A stretch of DNA of 64,000 nucleotides from the NCBI RefSeq assembly GCF_030285625.1, contig NZ_CP127294.1:3668001-3732000 (forward strand), given 5' to 3'. The stretch is from Amycolatopsis sp. 2-15. Lineage in GTDB: Bacteria > Actinomycetota > Actinomycetes > Mycobacteriales > Pseudonocardiaceae. The translations under genes and the position numbers were made by a program. This document shows positions 52,356-61,227 of the stretch, piece after piece; positions within the stretch are counted from its first letter, which is position 1; every line of letters starts with the position of its first letter. The notes below the pieces were generated by a model. The model was not told the origin of the DNA. It saw only the letters and a program-made list of their open reading frames with translations, and searched no databases.

Positions 52356-53494
52356 CAGTGACCTCCGGGGCCGTCGTAGAGCTGCCAGGGCAGCAGTTCG
52401 TAGTCGTTCTCACAGGGGTTGCCGACCGCCACGCGGTACTCGCCGCTGGTCAGGTCGACCAGGCTGGAGGCGATCGTCTTGTAGCGCTTGAGGTCCGGCG
52501 CCCGGTCGTCCGGGTGGGCGCACACGCCGTCGGGGTGCCCGACGTGGTCGCTCATCGTGGTGGCGACCACCTTGCGCACCTCGGCGGAGCTGGTGGCCGT
52601 GCGCGCGGACGCGAGCCCGCGTTCGATCACCTGCACGCGGTAGAGCGAGTCCACAGGGGACACGCGGTGCGCCGCGGCGATCCGGTCGGGCACGCCGTAC
52701 TGGTAGTGGTTGCCGTGCACCAGCATTCCGTTGCTCGGCAGGCCCCAGCGGTGCACGACGGGGGTGGTCTCGTAGTCCACCGCGACACCGCCGCGGTGGG
52801 TCACCAGCAGGTTGGTGGCGATGTGCTGGTGGACGTCGAAGGGCACCTGCAGGGCGCTCTTGAGGTGGTCGTGGTCGAGGATCAGGCGGCGCAGCACCGG
52901 CTGCGGGATGCCGATCGGCGTGCCGAAGGCGCCGTTGAGCCCGTTGGCGTTGAGCGCGATGCCCGCGGAGTTGGCGCCGTGACGGCCGATCTGGCCGGCC
53001 TCGACCTGCATGATGAGGGTGGGCTTGGGCGGCTGGACCACGCGCAAGAGCACCACGGTGTCCTGCGTGCCTTCCCGCCAGTCCCAGTTCTGTCCACAGT
53101 AGACGTGGCCGTCGCCGGTCGCCTCGGGCAGCAGGGCGAAGGAGGAGCAGCCGTCGGCCGGCTCTTCCTCTTCGGTGACGGCCGGGTTGAAGGCGCTGTC
53201 GTGGTTGCGGACGATCTCGCCGCGCGCGTTCAGCGCGAGGATCTCGTCCTGGTGCACGCCGGCGCCGTCGGCGATCGCGTCCATCTCTTCGAGCAGGTGC
53301 GGTGCGACGGCGGCGATCGGTGCGCGCCAGCGCCGGGCCGAGGCCTGCACGTCCGTCCACTCCAGACCCGACGCGAGCCGGAAAGCGTCGCGGTAGTAGG
53401 CGATCGACCTGCGGATCTCCGCCCTGGCGGCCTCTCCGTAGGCGAGTCCCCGCTCACGGGGACCACCTTCGATCTGGACCAACCGGACTGCCAT
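52355..53494 (-). CDS. C45-family Ntn-hydrolase (isopenicillin acyltransferase-like)
   Basis: The protein has 379 residues. Peptidase family C45 precursors cleave themselves before a Cys that becomes the N-terminal nucleophile; here the site is DGCSSFAL with Cys116, followed by [21 protein letters not shown] at the start and [19 protein letters not shown] and HGNHYQY later are family blocks. The reaction would be amide or N-acyl hydrolysis or acyl transfer. There is no signal peptide. It leads the transporter-RocD operon, so it likely deacylates the imported compound. Confidence 0.9.
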
Positions 53495-53556
53495 GAATAC
53501 CTCTTTCCCGGTGCTGGCGATTCGTTGAAGGTTTGCGCTACATTCATCAGGAACTT

Positions 53557-53570
53557 GTAGTGGCAGCTAC
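53557..53570. promoter_or_regulatory. GTAG-N6-CTAC motif in the C45 hydrolase/esterase intergenic region
   Basis: GTAGTGGCAGCTAC lies between the divergent starts at 53494 and 53674. The same arrangement, GTAGGATCAGCTAC, occurs upstream of the second catabolic operon at 59317-59330, and a near copy GTAGTGGCTGCTTC at 59287. A GntR or RpiR protein from this block could bind both. Confidence 0.5.
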
Positions 53571-53673
53571 GGATAAGATAGACCGTGCTACGAAGTTGTC
53601 AACACCTGTCGTCGTTACTACATGGTTACGACGGTGCAGGACGGTCCCACGCCATGCCAAGGAGATCCGCTCC

Positions 53674-54507
53674 ATGACGAGCCCCCAAGCGACGCCCGAC
53701 TCCGCCCGAGTCCTCGACCCGACGGAGTTCTACTACGGCGGGCCGACGCCGTTTTTCGCGCTGCAGAGCGACCAGCGCTTTTCCTACTGCCTCTACGTGC
53801 CCAGCGCCCACCGCACCTCCGAGACGCCGCTGCCGCTGCTCGTCCTGATGCACGGCACCCAGCGCACCGCGGAGCGTTACCGCAACGACTACCGCGAGTT
53901 CGCGGAGCAGAACGACACCATCGTGCTCGCCCCGCTGTTCCCGGCCGGCATCGCGCAGCCCGGCGACCTGCACGGCTTCAAGCGCCTGAGCTTCGAAGGC
54001 ATCCGCTACGACCTGATCCTGCTCGACATCATCGCCGAGGTCGCCGCGCGCTTCCGCGTGGACGCCGACCGCTTCTACCTGCACGGCTTCTCCGGCGGCG
54101 GGCAGTTCGCCCACCGCTTCGCCTACCTGCACGCCGACCGGCTGGCCGCGTTGTCCATCGGCGCTCCGGGCCGCGTCACGCGGATCGACCCGGACGTTTC
54201 GTGGTGGCTGGGCACCGCCGACGTGCGTGAGCTGTTCGGGACCGACGTGCAGGTGGAGACCCTGCGCAAGCTGCCCGTGCAGATGATCGTGGGCGGCGAG
54301 GACAAGGACACCTGGGAGATCGCGGAGCCGGGCATCGACGCCGGCGGTGACACGCGGATCGAGCGGCTGACCACGTTGCGCAAGAATTTCGAAAGCAATG
54401 GGATCGATGTGCAGTTCGACGTGGTGCCTGGGGTGGCGCACCGCGGGCTGCTGATCCAACCGGTGGTGAAGAGCTTCATCGCCGGGGAGCTGGCGCGCCG
54501 GCCGTAG
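53674..54507 (+). CDS. alpha/beta hydrolase, PHB-depolymerase-like, cytoplasmic
   Basis: The protein has 277 residues. LVLMHGTQRTAERYR carries the oxyanion region, HGFSGGGQFAHRF the nucleophile Ser, GGEDKDTWE the acid, and PGVAHRGL the histidine. There is no signal peptide. The ATG at 53674 has AAGGAG at a normal distance; the longer frame upstream is in the regulatory region. It is divergent from the C45 hydrolase and probably belongs to the same pathway, splitting an ester or amide. Confidence 0.85.
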   Translation: MTSPQATPDSARVLDPTEFYYGGPTPFFALQSDQRFSYCLYVPSAHRTSETPLPLLVLMHGTQRTAERYRNDYREFAEQNDTIVLAPLFPAGIAQPGDLHGFKRLSFEGIRYDLILLDIIAEVAARFRVDADRFYLHGFSGGGQFAHRFAYLHADRLAALSIGAPGRVTRIDPDVSWWLGTADVRELFGTDVQVETLRKLPVQMIVGGEDKDTWEIAEPGIDAGGDTRIERLTTLRKNFESNGIDVQFDVVPGVAHRGLLIQPVVKSFIAGELARRP

Positions 54508-54584
54508 CGCGTGACGGGCTCACGGGGCGCGGCCGCACCGTGGCGGCCTTCCCGTGGGCACGTGGATCGGGAAACGAGGGTGGG

Positions 54585-55487
54585 ATGGGGAACGAGGAAG
54601 AGTCGCTGCGCGCACGGATCGCGCGATGCCTGCCGAAGATGTCGCGGGCCGAGCGAACCGTCGCGGAGTACCTGCGCGACCACGGCCGCTACGCCATTTT
54701 CGCCACGGCCGAGCAGATCGGCGGCGCGACGGCGACCAGCGACGCGACCGTGGTGCGCACCGCGAAGTCGCTGGGGTTCGCGGGGCTGATGGACCTGCGG
54801 CGCAGCCTGGCGCGCGAGGTCGCGCTGGAGACCAGCCCGTCGCACCGGCTGCTGACCGAGCTGCCCGACGGCGCCACCGCGGGCGATGCCGTGGTGGACA
54901 AGGTCTTCACCGACGCGACCGAGCGGCTGGCCGCCACGTGGCGGCTCGTGCAGTCCGACGAGTTCCTGCACGCGGTCGACCTGCTCGACGACGCGCGCGA
55001 GGTCCTCAGCTTCGGCCTGGGGGCCTCGAGCCTGGTGGCGCGGTACCTGACCATGCGCCTGGTCCGGATGGGCCGGCGCGCGCGTTCCACGGGCGCCACG
55101 GGCTTCCAGCTGGCCGACGACCTGCTCGGCATCGGCCCGGACGACGTTGTCGTGCTCTACATCCCCGGCCGGATCCTCGGCGAGATCGAGGTGCTGCTCG
55201 ATCACGCCGAGGAGGTCGGCGCGAGCGTGGTGCTCGTGTCCAGCTCGCTGGGGCCGTTGTTCGCCTCCCGCGTGGACGTCACGCTCACGGCCCCGCAGAG
55301 CGCCAGCAACTTCACCGGGGAGATGCTGAGCGCGGAGGTGCTCACCGACGCGTTGGTGCTGCGCCTGGCCTCCCGCGACGAAAACCGCGCGACGAAGACG
55401 TCGGAACTGCTGACTTCGCTGCGTTCCGACCTGATCAACGGCGTTCTGCGCGCACCGCGTTTGCCGCGGGGCGACGGCGTCGCTTAA
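54585..55487 (+). CDS. RpiR/MurR-family regulator with SIS domain
   Basis: The protein has 300 residues. The N-terminal RpiR HTH (about 8-85) contains CLPKMSRAERTVAEYLRDHG and TATSDATVVRTAKSLGFAGL. The SIS sugar-isomerase domain (about 130-270) includes LSFGLGASSLVARYLTMRLV and DDVVVLYIPGRILGEIEVLL. Such proteins sense phosphosugars or, in amino acid catabolism, related ligands. It follows the hydrolase by 77 bases; its stop overlaps the convergent GntR gene by 4 bp. Confidence 0.9.
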   Translation: MGNEEESLRARIARCLPKMSRAERTVAEYLRDHGRYAIFATAEQIGGATATSDATVVRTAKSLGFAGLMDLRRSLAREVALETSPSHRLLTELPDGATAGDAVVDKVFTDATERLAATWRLVQSDEFLHAVDLLDDAREVLSFGLGASSLVARYLTMRLVRMGRRARSTGATGFQLADDLLGIGPDDVVVLYIPGRILGEIEVLLDHAEEVGASVVLVSSSLGPLFASRVDVTLTAPQSASNFTGEMLSAEVLTDALVLRLASRDENRATKTSELLTSLRSDLINGVLRAPRLPRGDGVA

Positions 55488-56362
55488 CCGGCGCCGGCGG
55501 TTTTCTCCACGCTGACGGTGCTGAGGTGGCGCCGCAGGTACTCCGCCGCGTCCGCGGTGCGGCCGGCCAGCAGCAGGTCCGCGAGGTCGACGTGCTCGCG
55601 GCAGCGCACCGCCGCCCGGTCGCGCGGCAGCGTGCGCCGGTACTCGATCAGGCGGCGCAGGTTGTCCACGCGGCGCAGCGAGTCGATGAAGAACGTGTTG
55701 TGGCTGCAGGCCACCACGGCCTCGTGGAAGGCGCGGTTGCGGGCGAACAGCTCGGTGTTGCTCACAGTCTGCGCGGCGCCCTCGGCGAGCTCGAGCTGTT
55801 GCGCGCGAACGGTTTCGATGGCTGCCCGGTCCACGGCGAAGCCGGGCTCCAGCAGCGCCGCGGGTTCGAGCGCGAGCCGGAAGCGGTAGCTGTCCTCATA
55901 GGACTCCTGCGACGTCAGCATCGGCTGGAACTCCCAGCCGTAGCCGGGCAGCCGCTCGATCCAGCCCTCGCCGGAGATACGGCGCAGCACGGCCGTCACC
56001 TGCGCCGGCGTGAGGGCGTAGCGGCGCGCCAGCTCGCTCTCGCTCACGCGGTCGGGCAGCTCGCCGTCGAGCCGGTCCGACGCGATGCGCAGGTACTGCT
56101 CCTCGTCCTCGTCACCGGTCTCGACGGTGAGCTCGGTGACCGGGCGGGCCACGGTGTGGCCGCCGCCGGGCTCGGCGACGGCCACCACCCCTTCGTCCGC
56201 CAGCAGGCGTAGCGCCGCGCGCACGGGTGAGCGCGAAACCCGCAGGTGCGCGGCCAGGGTGCGCTCCACCAGCCGCGTGCCCGGCTCGGCCGCGGTCTCG
56301 CGGATGTAGCCCACGATGCGCGCCGCGACCTGCCGGGTGAGCGGGGTCGGGATCTGTTCCAC
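55484..56362 (-). CDS. GntR-family regulator with an extra winged-helix segment
   Basis: The protein has 292 residues. The first winged helix is at 8-75 (LAAHLRVSRSPVRAALRLLA). A second one follows at about 100-145 (DRVSESELARRYALTPAQVT, AVLRRISGEGWIERLPGYGW) before the FCD domain (YRFRLALEPAALLEPGFAVD; NRAFHEAVVACSHN). Two tandem DNA-binding segments are unusual for this family. It is the last gene of the dehydrogenase operon, 9 bases after the cupin gene, and likely regulates it. Confidence 0.88.
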   Translation of the reverse strand: MEQIPTPLTRQVAARIVGYIRETAAEPGTRLVERTLAAHLRVSRSPVRAALRLLADEGVVAVAEPGGGHTVARPVTELTVETGDEDEEQYLRIASDRLDGELPDRVSESELARRYALTPAQVTAVLRRISGEGWIERLPGYGWEFQPMLTSQESYEDSYRFRLALEPAALLEPGFAVDRAAIETVRAQQLELAEGAAQTVSNTELFARNRAFHEAVVACSHNTFFIDSLRRVDNLRRLIEYRRTLPRDRAAVRCREHVDLADLLLAGRTADAAEYLRRHLSTVSVEKTAGAG

Positions 56363-56371
56363 TTCCCCAGG

Positions 56372-56788
56372 CTAGCGCCGGTGCTCGGCATCCACCCGGG
56401 TGGTGGTGCCGGTCGCGACGATCGTGCGCGTCGCCTCCACCGAGGCGTAGGTCCAGAGGATCCGCATCGGTGCCGTGGCCGAGGCGTTGCGGAACCGGTG
56501 CGGCACGCCCGCGTCGACGTAGGTGGTGTCCCAAGTGGACAGGTGGTGCTCGGCGCCGTCGATCTCCACGATCGCCTCGCCCTCCAGGATCACCACGCTC
56601 TCGGGGCAGTTGTGCGTGTGCAGCGGGATGCCCGCACCGCCGTCGAAGAGGGTCTGGCCGTTGAGGAACACCTCGGCGCCCAGTGCCTTGCTCACCAGCG
56701 GGATCGTGCGCGCGCCGCCGCCGCGGTCGGCCGCGGACAGCTCGGCCGGGCGCAGCACCACCGACGGGAACGGCTTCGATTCGCTCAT
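56372..56788 (-). CDS. cupin-domain protein
   Basis: The protein has 138 residues with a single cupin barrel: GIPLHTHNCPESVVILEGEA (motif 1 with H-x-H and Glu) and TTYVDAGVPHRFRNAS (motif 2 His). Metal-binding residues are complete, so isomerase, dioxygenase or binding roles are all possible. Its start overlaps the semialdehyde dehydrogenase stop by 4 bp, placing it in the same pathway. Confidence 0.85.
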   Translation of the reverse strand: MSESKPFPSVVLRPAELSAADRGGGARTIPLVSKALGAEVFLNGQTLFDGGAGIPLHTHNCPESVVILEGEAIVEIDGAEHHLSTWDTTYVDAGVPHRFRNASATAPMRILWTYASVEATRTIVATGTTTRVDAEHRR

Positions 56789-58146
56789 CGGGTTCCTCCG
56801 AACCACACGGTCTTCACGTTCACGAACTCGCGGATCCCGTCCGCGCCCAGCTCCCGACCGTAGCCGGACTTCTTGATTCCGCCGAACGGCAGCCGCGGGT
56901 CGGAGGCGACCATGCTGTTCACGAACACCGCGCCGGCTTGCAGGCCCTTGGCGAAGCGCTGCGCGCGCTCCGAAGACCGCGTCCACACGGCCGCGCCGAG
57001 GCCGAACTCGGTGTCGTTGGCCAGAGCCAGGGCCTCGTCGTCGCCCGAAACGCGCACAATGGCCGCGACCGGGCCGAACGTCTCCTCGTCGAACGCCGCC
57101 ATGCCCGGCTTCACGCGGTCGAGCACCGTCGGCGCGTAGAAGTACCCCGGCCCGGCCACGGGCTCGCCTCCGGTCCGGAGCACGCCGCCGGCGGCGACGG
57201 TGCGGCGGACCTGCTCGTCGAGCCCGTCGCGCAGGTCCTCGCGGGCGAGCGGCCCGACGGTGGTGCCCGCCTCGGCCGGATCGCCCACTCGCAGCCGTTC
57301 GACCGCGGCGGTGAAAGCTTCGGCGAACTCGTCGGCCACGGCTTCGTCCACGATGAACCGCTTGGCGTTGACGCAGCTCTGGCCGTTGTTGAGGAACCGC
57401 GCGCGCACGGCCGTCTCGGCGGCGGCCGGCACGTCGGCGTCGGCGAGGACCACGAACGGATCCGAGCCGCCGAGCTCCAGCACCTGCTTCTTGAGCGCGG
57501 CCCCGGCCTGGCTCGCGACCAGGGCGCCGACGCGGGTCGAACCGGTCAGCGTGACGGCGGCGATGCGGTCGTCGGCGATGAGCTTCGCGACCTCGCCGAC
57601 GTCGACCAGTAGCGCTCGCACCAGCCCGGCGGGCGCCGAGGCCTTGCGGAACACGTCTTCGATGGCCAGTGCGCAGCCCGGCACGTTGGTGGCGTGCTTG
57701 AGGATCGCGCCGTTGCCCGCGGCCAGCGCCGGAGCGGCGAAGCGGAAGAACTGCCAGAACGGGTAGTTCCACGGCATCACGGCCAGCACGACACCGAGCG
57801 GTTCGGCCACCACGGACGCCTCGGCCAGCACCGGGCGCTCGGCCAGGTACTCCGCGGCGTGCTCGGCGTAGTGCACGCAGTTCAGCGCGCACTTCTCGAT
57901 CTCGGCCTCGGCTTCGGCGAGCGGCTTGCCCATCTCTTCGGTGATCAGCCGCGCGTACTCGGCCTTCCCGGCGCGCAGGACCGCGGCCAGCTCGCGAAGC
58001 AGCTCCACGCGTTCGGCAAGGGGTTTCTCGCGCCACTGTGCCTGCGCGGCCACGGCCGCAGCCAGTGCGGCATCGACCTCTTCGGCCGAGTGCGAGTCGT
58101 ATGTGGACAGTGGCTTGCCCGTCGCCGGGTTCACGGACTGGATCAT
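56785..58146 (-). CDS. NAD(P)-dependent succinate-semialdehyde dehydrogenase-type enzyme
   Basis: The protein has 453 residues. Landmarks: MPWNYPFWQFFRF, TLTGSTRVGA, LELGGSDPFV (Glu) and NNGQSCVNAK (Cys), ending PFGGIKKSGYGRELG. These match the short SSADH group. Start MIQSVNPATGKPL at 58146 overlaps the preceding gene by 4 bp. With an aminotransferase nearby it would oxidise the semialdehyde made by omega-transamination; the true substrate is inferred only from context. Confidence 0.92.
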   Translation of the reverse strand: MIQSVNPATGKPLSTYDSHSAEEVDAALAAAVAAQAQWREKPLAERVELLRELAAVLRAGKAEYARLITEEMGKPLAEAEAEIEKCALNCVHYAEHAAEYLAERPVLAEASVVAEPLGVVLAVMPWNYPFWQFFRFAAPALAAGNGAILKHATNVPGCALAIEDVFRKASAPAGLVRALLVDVGEVAKLIADDRIAAVTLTGSTRVGALVASQAGAALKKQVLELGGSDPFVVLADADVPAAAETAVRARFLNNGQSCVNAKRFIVDEAVADEFAEAFTAAVERLRVGDPAEAGTTVGPLAREDLRDGLDEQVRRTVAAGGVLRTGGEPVAGPGYFYAPTVLDRVKPGMAAFDEETFGPVAAIVRVSGDDEALALANDTEFGLGAAVWTRSSERAQRFAKGLQAGAVFVNSMVASDPRLPFGGIKKSGYGRELGADGIREFVNVKTVWFGGTR

Positions 58147-59228
58147 CGGGCACCCGCCGGAAGGCCGGTGATGGACTCGGAAACCGCGCCGGCGAACGCT
58201 TCGGTGCCGAGAGTGCCGCCGACGTCCGCTGTGCGCGTCGCCGGGTTGTCGAGGACGGAGTCCACCGCGCGGGTCACGAGCTGTGCGCCCGCCACGAGCG
58301 CGTCGTTGCCGTCGCGGCGCCCGCGCCAGTCGAGCAGCATCGCCGCGGACAGGATGAGCGAGGCCGGGTTGGCCACGCCCTGGCCCGCGATGTCGGGGGC
58401 CGAACCGTGCTGCGCCTGGCCGACGCACACGTCGTGCCCGGCGTTGATCGAGCCGCCAAGGCCGAGGCTGCCGGACAGCTCGGAGGCCTCGTCGGACAGG
58501 ATGTCGCCGAACATGTTGGTGGTCACCAGCACGTCGAAGCGCGCCGGGTCGCGCACCAGCAGCGCCGCCGCCGCGTCCACGATCAGCTCTTCCAGCTCCA
58601 CGTCGGGGAACTCCTGGGCGACCGCGCGCACCTCGCGCAGGAACAGGCCGTCGGACAGCTTGAGCACGTTGGCCTTGTGCACCGCCGTCACCTTGCCGCG
58701 GCGGCCGCGCGCGAGCTCGAACGCCGCCCGCGCGACGCGGGCGGAACCGCGCGCGCTGACCTTGCGCACGGACAGTGCGAGGTCGGGGTCGGGCATGAAC
58801 TCGCCGGTGCCGGCGAACATGTTGCGGTCGGAGTAGAAGCCCTCGGTGTTCTCGCGCACGATCACGAGGTCCATGGGCTTGCGCAGGATGCTCAGGTCCT
58901 CGCGCGAGCGGCACGGGCGTACGTTGGCGAACAGCTCGAACGTGGTCCGCAGCGCGGCGGACGGGTTGATCCCGCCCTCCTCGCGCGGCGGGTACTCGTA
59001 GTGCGACACCGGGCCGAGCAGCGTGCCGTCGACCTCGGGCACGCGCTCGAGGACCGACGCCGGCAGCGTGGTGCCGTCGGTCGCGAGCGAGGCCAGGCCG
59101 ATGTCGCGGACCTCGAAGCTCAGGCCGAGCCCGAGCCGCCGATCCGCGGCGCCGAGCACGTCCAGGGTCGCCGCCGTGATCTCCGGGCCGATTCCGTCGC
59201 CGGGCAGGACGAGGACTTTCACGGACAC
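58143..59228 (-). CDS. isocitrate/isopropylmalate dehydrogenase-family enzyme
   Basis: The protein has 361 residues. LPGDGIGPEIT at the N-terminus, VIVRENTEGFYSD, VTAVHKANVLKLSDGLFLRE and TTNMFGDILSDEASEL are the family's substrate, metal and NAD sites. Similar proteins oxidise and decarboxylate isopropylmalate, D-malate or tartrate; being outside a leucine cluster, a catabolic 2-hydroxy acid is more likely. The start is GTG; another GTG lies two codons on. It is the first gene of the operon with SSADH, cupin and GntR. Confidence 0.88.
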   Translation of the reverse strand: MSVKVLVLPGDGIGPEITAATLDVLGAADRRLGLGLSFEVRDIGLASLATDGTTLPASVLERVPEVDGTLLGPVSHYEYPPREEGGINPSAALRTTFELFANVRPCRSREDLSILRKPMDLVIVRENTEGFYSDRNMFAGTGEFMPDPDLALSVRKVSARGSARVARAAFELARGRRGKVTAVHKANVLKLSDGLFLREVRAVAQEFPDVELEELIVDAAAALLVRDPARFDVLVTTNMFGDILSDEASELSGSLGLGGSINAGHDVCVGQAQHGSAPDIAGQGVANPASLILSAAMLLDWRGRRDGNDALVAGAQLVTRAVDSVLDNPATRTADVGGTLGTEAFAGAVSESITGLPAGAR

Positions 59229-59316
59229 TCCTTCCGACTGCGGATCTTCCGACTCTGGTTTTTCACTCTAGCAATATACCATCAATGTAGTGGCTGCTTC
59301 AGTCTTCACATATGTT

Positions 59317-59330
59317 GTAGGATCAGCTAC
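59317..59330. promoter_or_regulatory. GTAG-N6-CTAC motif upstream of the dehydrogenase operon
   Basis: GTAGGATCAGCTAC lies in an A+T-rich 170-bp interval between divergent genes, with a degenerate copy GTAGTGGCTGCTTC at 59287-59300. The same inverted repeat is at 53557-53570. Confidence 0.5.
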
Positions 59331-59398
59331 CTTCGACCGCCAAGAGCCGGCGTCCCCGCCTGATCGGCTCGCGCCCCCGTCAAAGGAGATGGCTGCCG

Positions 59399-60616
59399 AT
59401 GTCCCTGCTGCTTACCCAGGCCGTGTCCGCGGCCGAAGCGAACCCGACCCCCGAGGTGTGGCGGGTCATCACGAAGATGGCGTACTTCGCCGGCCTGATC
59501 GGTTCGATCGGCGGCTGCATGCTTTACCTGATCGTGCTGCGCCCGGTCCTGAGACGGCCGTCGGTCGACCCCGCCGACCGCGCGGTGCTGCAACGCCGGG
59601 CCGGTATCTACTACGCGATCGTCGGCACCTGGTTCCTCGTGGCGCTGTACTTCCAGATCGCCGGCAAGGGCGCCCGCGTGAAGGGCAAGGAGATCCCGTT
59701 CGGCGACGCGCTGTCGCCCGCGGCGATCTGGCGCTTCATCTCGGTGCCCGGAAAGAAGGGCGACTGGATCTCCAGCGGCGCCGAGGCGTTGATCCAGTAC
59801 GCGCTGTGGGGCGTCGCGGCGATCGTGCTGATGCTCGCGTTCTCGCCACGGCTGCGGGAAAAGCTCGGTGTGCTCACGCTGACCTCGCTCATCGTCAACT
59901 TCGTGGCCTACCAGGTCACGCTGCTGCCGACGAACTTCTCCAAGGCCACCTTCGACACCATCGCCAACTCGCTGCTCGACCACCTGCACGTCTTCTCGAT
60001 CTCAACGTGGGTCGGCGGTATCGCGGGCCTGGTGATCCTGGCGTTCTCGCGGCGCAGGCTCTCCCTCGGTGCCGGCGACGTGTTCGCGCAGATCTGGACG
60101 CGGTTCTCGACGCTGGCGATGGTCGCCGTGGGCTGCATCCTGATCACCGGCCTGTGGCTGGCCTACTCGCTCGTCGGCAGCCCGTCGGAGCTGTTCACCA
60201 CGAGCTTCGGGCGGTTCCTCGTCATCAAGGTGTCGCTGGTGTTCACGATGATCTGCATCGGCGCAGCCAACGAGTTTGTGATGATGCCGCGCATCGCCCG
60301 CGCCCGGGCGGCCGGCGCCGAGGGTTCCGTGTTCCGCCTGGCGCTGCGCACGTTCCCCGTGCTGGTGACGATCGAGGTGCTGCTCGCCGTCGGCGTGCTG
60401 TTCGTGCTCTCGTTCCTCACCGGTTCGGCACGCGTCGAGGCCGGCGACCCCGAAGACCCGACGCTGAGCGGCACCGTCATCGGCATCGGCGTGGTGCTGG
60501 CGATCCTGATCGCGGTCTCCTTCGTGACCACCGCGAAGGTCTCCGACCGCCTGTCCCGCTCGGCGGCGCGCGCCCACGAGGTCGAGCAGCGTGAGGCGGT
60601 CTCCGCGGAGAGCTGA
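59399..60616 (+). CDS. CopD-like polytopic membrane protein
   Basis: The protein has 405 residues and about eight to nine hydrophobic helices. SLLDHLHVFSISTWVGGIAG, with His residues at the membrane face, then FSTLAMVAVGCILITGLWLA and FGRFLVIKVSLVFTMICIGA are the CopD (copper resistance D) signature region. The C-terminal tail is charged. It may take part in copper handling. Divergent from the dehydrogenase operon, but probably unrelated to it. Confidence 0.82.
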   Translation: MSLLLTQAVSAAEANPTPEVWRVITKMAYFAGLIGSIGGCMLYLIVLRPVLRRPSVDPADRAVLQRRAGIYYAIVGTWFLVALYFQIAGKGARVKGKEIPFGDALSPAAIWRFISVPGKKGDWISSGAEALIQYALWGVAAIVLMLAFSPRLREKLGVLTLTSLIVNFVAYQVTLLPTNFSKATFDTIANSLLDHLHVFSISTWVGGIAGLVILAFSRRRLSLGAGDVFAQIWTRFSTLAMVAVGCILITGLWLAYSLVGSPSELFTTSFGRFLVIKVSLVFTMICIGAANEFVMMPRIARARAAGAEGSVFRLALRTFPVLVTIEVLLAVGVLFVLSFLTGSARVEAGDPEDPTLSGTVIGIGVVLAILIAVSFVTTAKVSDRLSRSAARAHEVEQREAVSAES

Positions 60617-60732
60617 GCGTCAAGGGCTCGTCAGGGATTCGCGTTGGTGTGTCAAGCGTTCGTCGGGCCCGTGCCCGCCCCGCCGTCGTCCGGGAGACCT
60701 TGAGGGTCCGGAACGAGAAGGCGGTGGCGGGC

Positions 60733-60816
60733 ATGGGCCCGGTGGTTTCCGCGGTGGTGCTGGTGGGTCTGTCGGCGGTGCTGGCGCTGGTGTTGCGCGT
60801 GTCGTCCCGGCGGTGA
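60733..60816 (+). CDS. possible 27-aa single-helix membrane microprotein
   Basis: ATG 60733 opens a short frame encoding MGPVVSAVVLVGLSAVLALV followed by LRVSSRR: one membrane helix with a positive C-terminus, the usual form of a small membrane protein. A GTG three codons upstream has GAGAAG before it. It lies 116 bases after the CopD-like gene. Chance is possible. Confidence 0.4.
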   Translation: MGPVVSAVVLVGLSAVLALVLRVSSRR

Positions 60817-60823
60817 GGCCGGC

Positions 60824-61168
60824 TCAGTTCTCGGTGTCCTCGGTGAGCTCGGTGGCGCAGGTGACGTCCTTGCCGCTCTTCTGATCCATCTGCTTCTGCT
60901 CCACGATGATCCGGCAGGTGACAGGTCCGTCCTGGGCCTGGACGTGCATGGTCACCTTGCCGAGGCCCTCGGGGATCAGCCCGATGACGGCCGGCAGTTT
61001 CTCGGTGCTCACGTGCGGACCCTTGCCGCCCGGGTACTCCAGCGAGACTTTCGCCGTGCCCTTGCCGTCCACGGCGAACTTCGTGTCGTAGGTGTAGCTC
61101 TTCGTGCCGCAGGCGGCCAGCGGCAGCAGCAGGGCGGGAAGCAGAAGGGCCGCAACAACTTTGTTCAT
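60824..61168 (-). CDS. small secreted lipoprotein
   Basis: The protein has 114 residues. The signal ends in LLPLAACGTKS, a lipobox. The mature part is beta-rich (AVDGKGTAKVSLEYPGGKGP; KVTMHVQAQDGPVTCRIIVE), with a Cys pair likely forming a disulfide, and an acidic end. It resembles MmpS-like or DUF4333-type actinobacterial lipoproteins in layout, but I cannot assign it. It lies 59 bases after the response regulator stop, same strand. Confidence 0.75.
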   Translation of the reverse strand: MNKVVAALLLPALLLPLAACGTKSYTYDTKFAVDGKGTAKVSLEYPGGKGPHVSTEKLPAVIGLIPEGLGKVTMHVQAQDGPVTCRIIVEQKQMDQKSGKDVTCATELTEDTEN

Positions 61169-61227
61169 GGCCTCAGTCTGGTGTGTACCGTCGGTACGCC
61201 ACTTCGGCTGATCGGCCGGAGCGCCTC

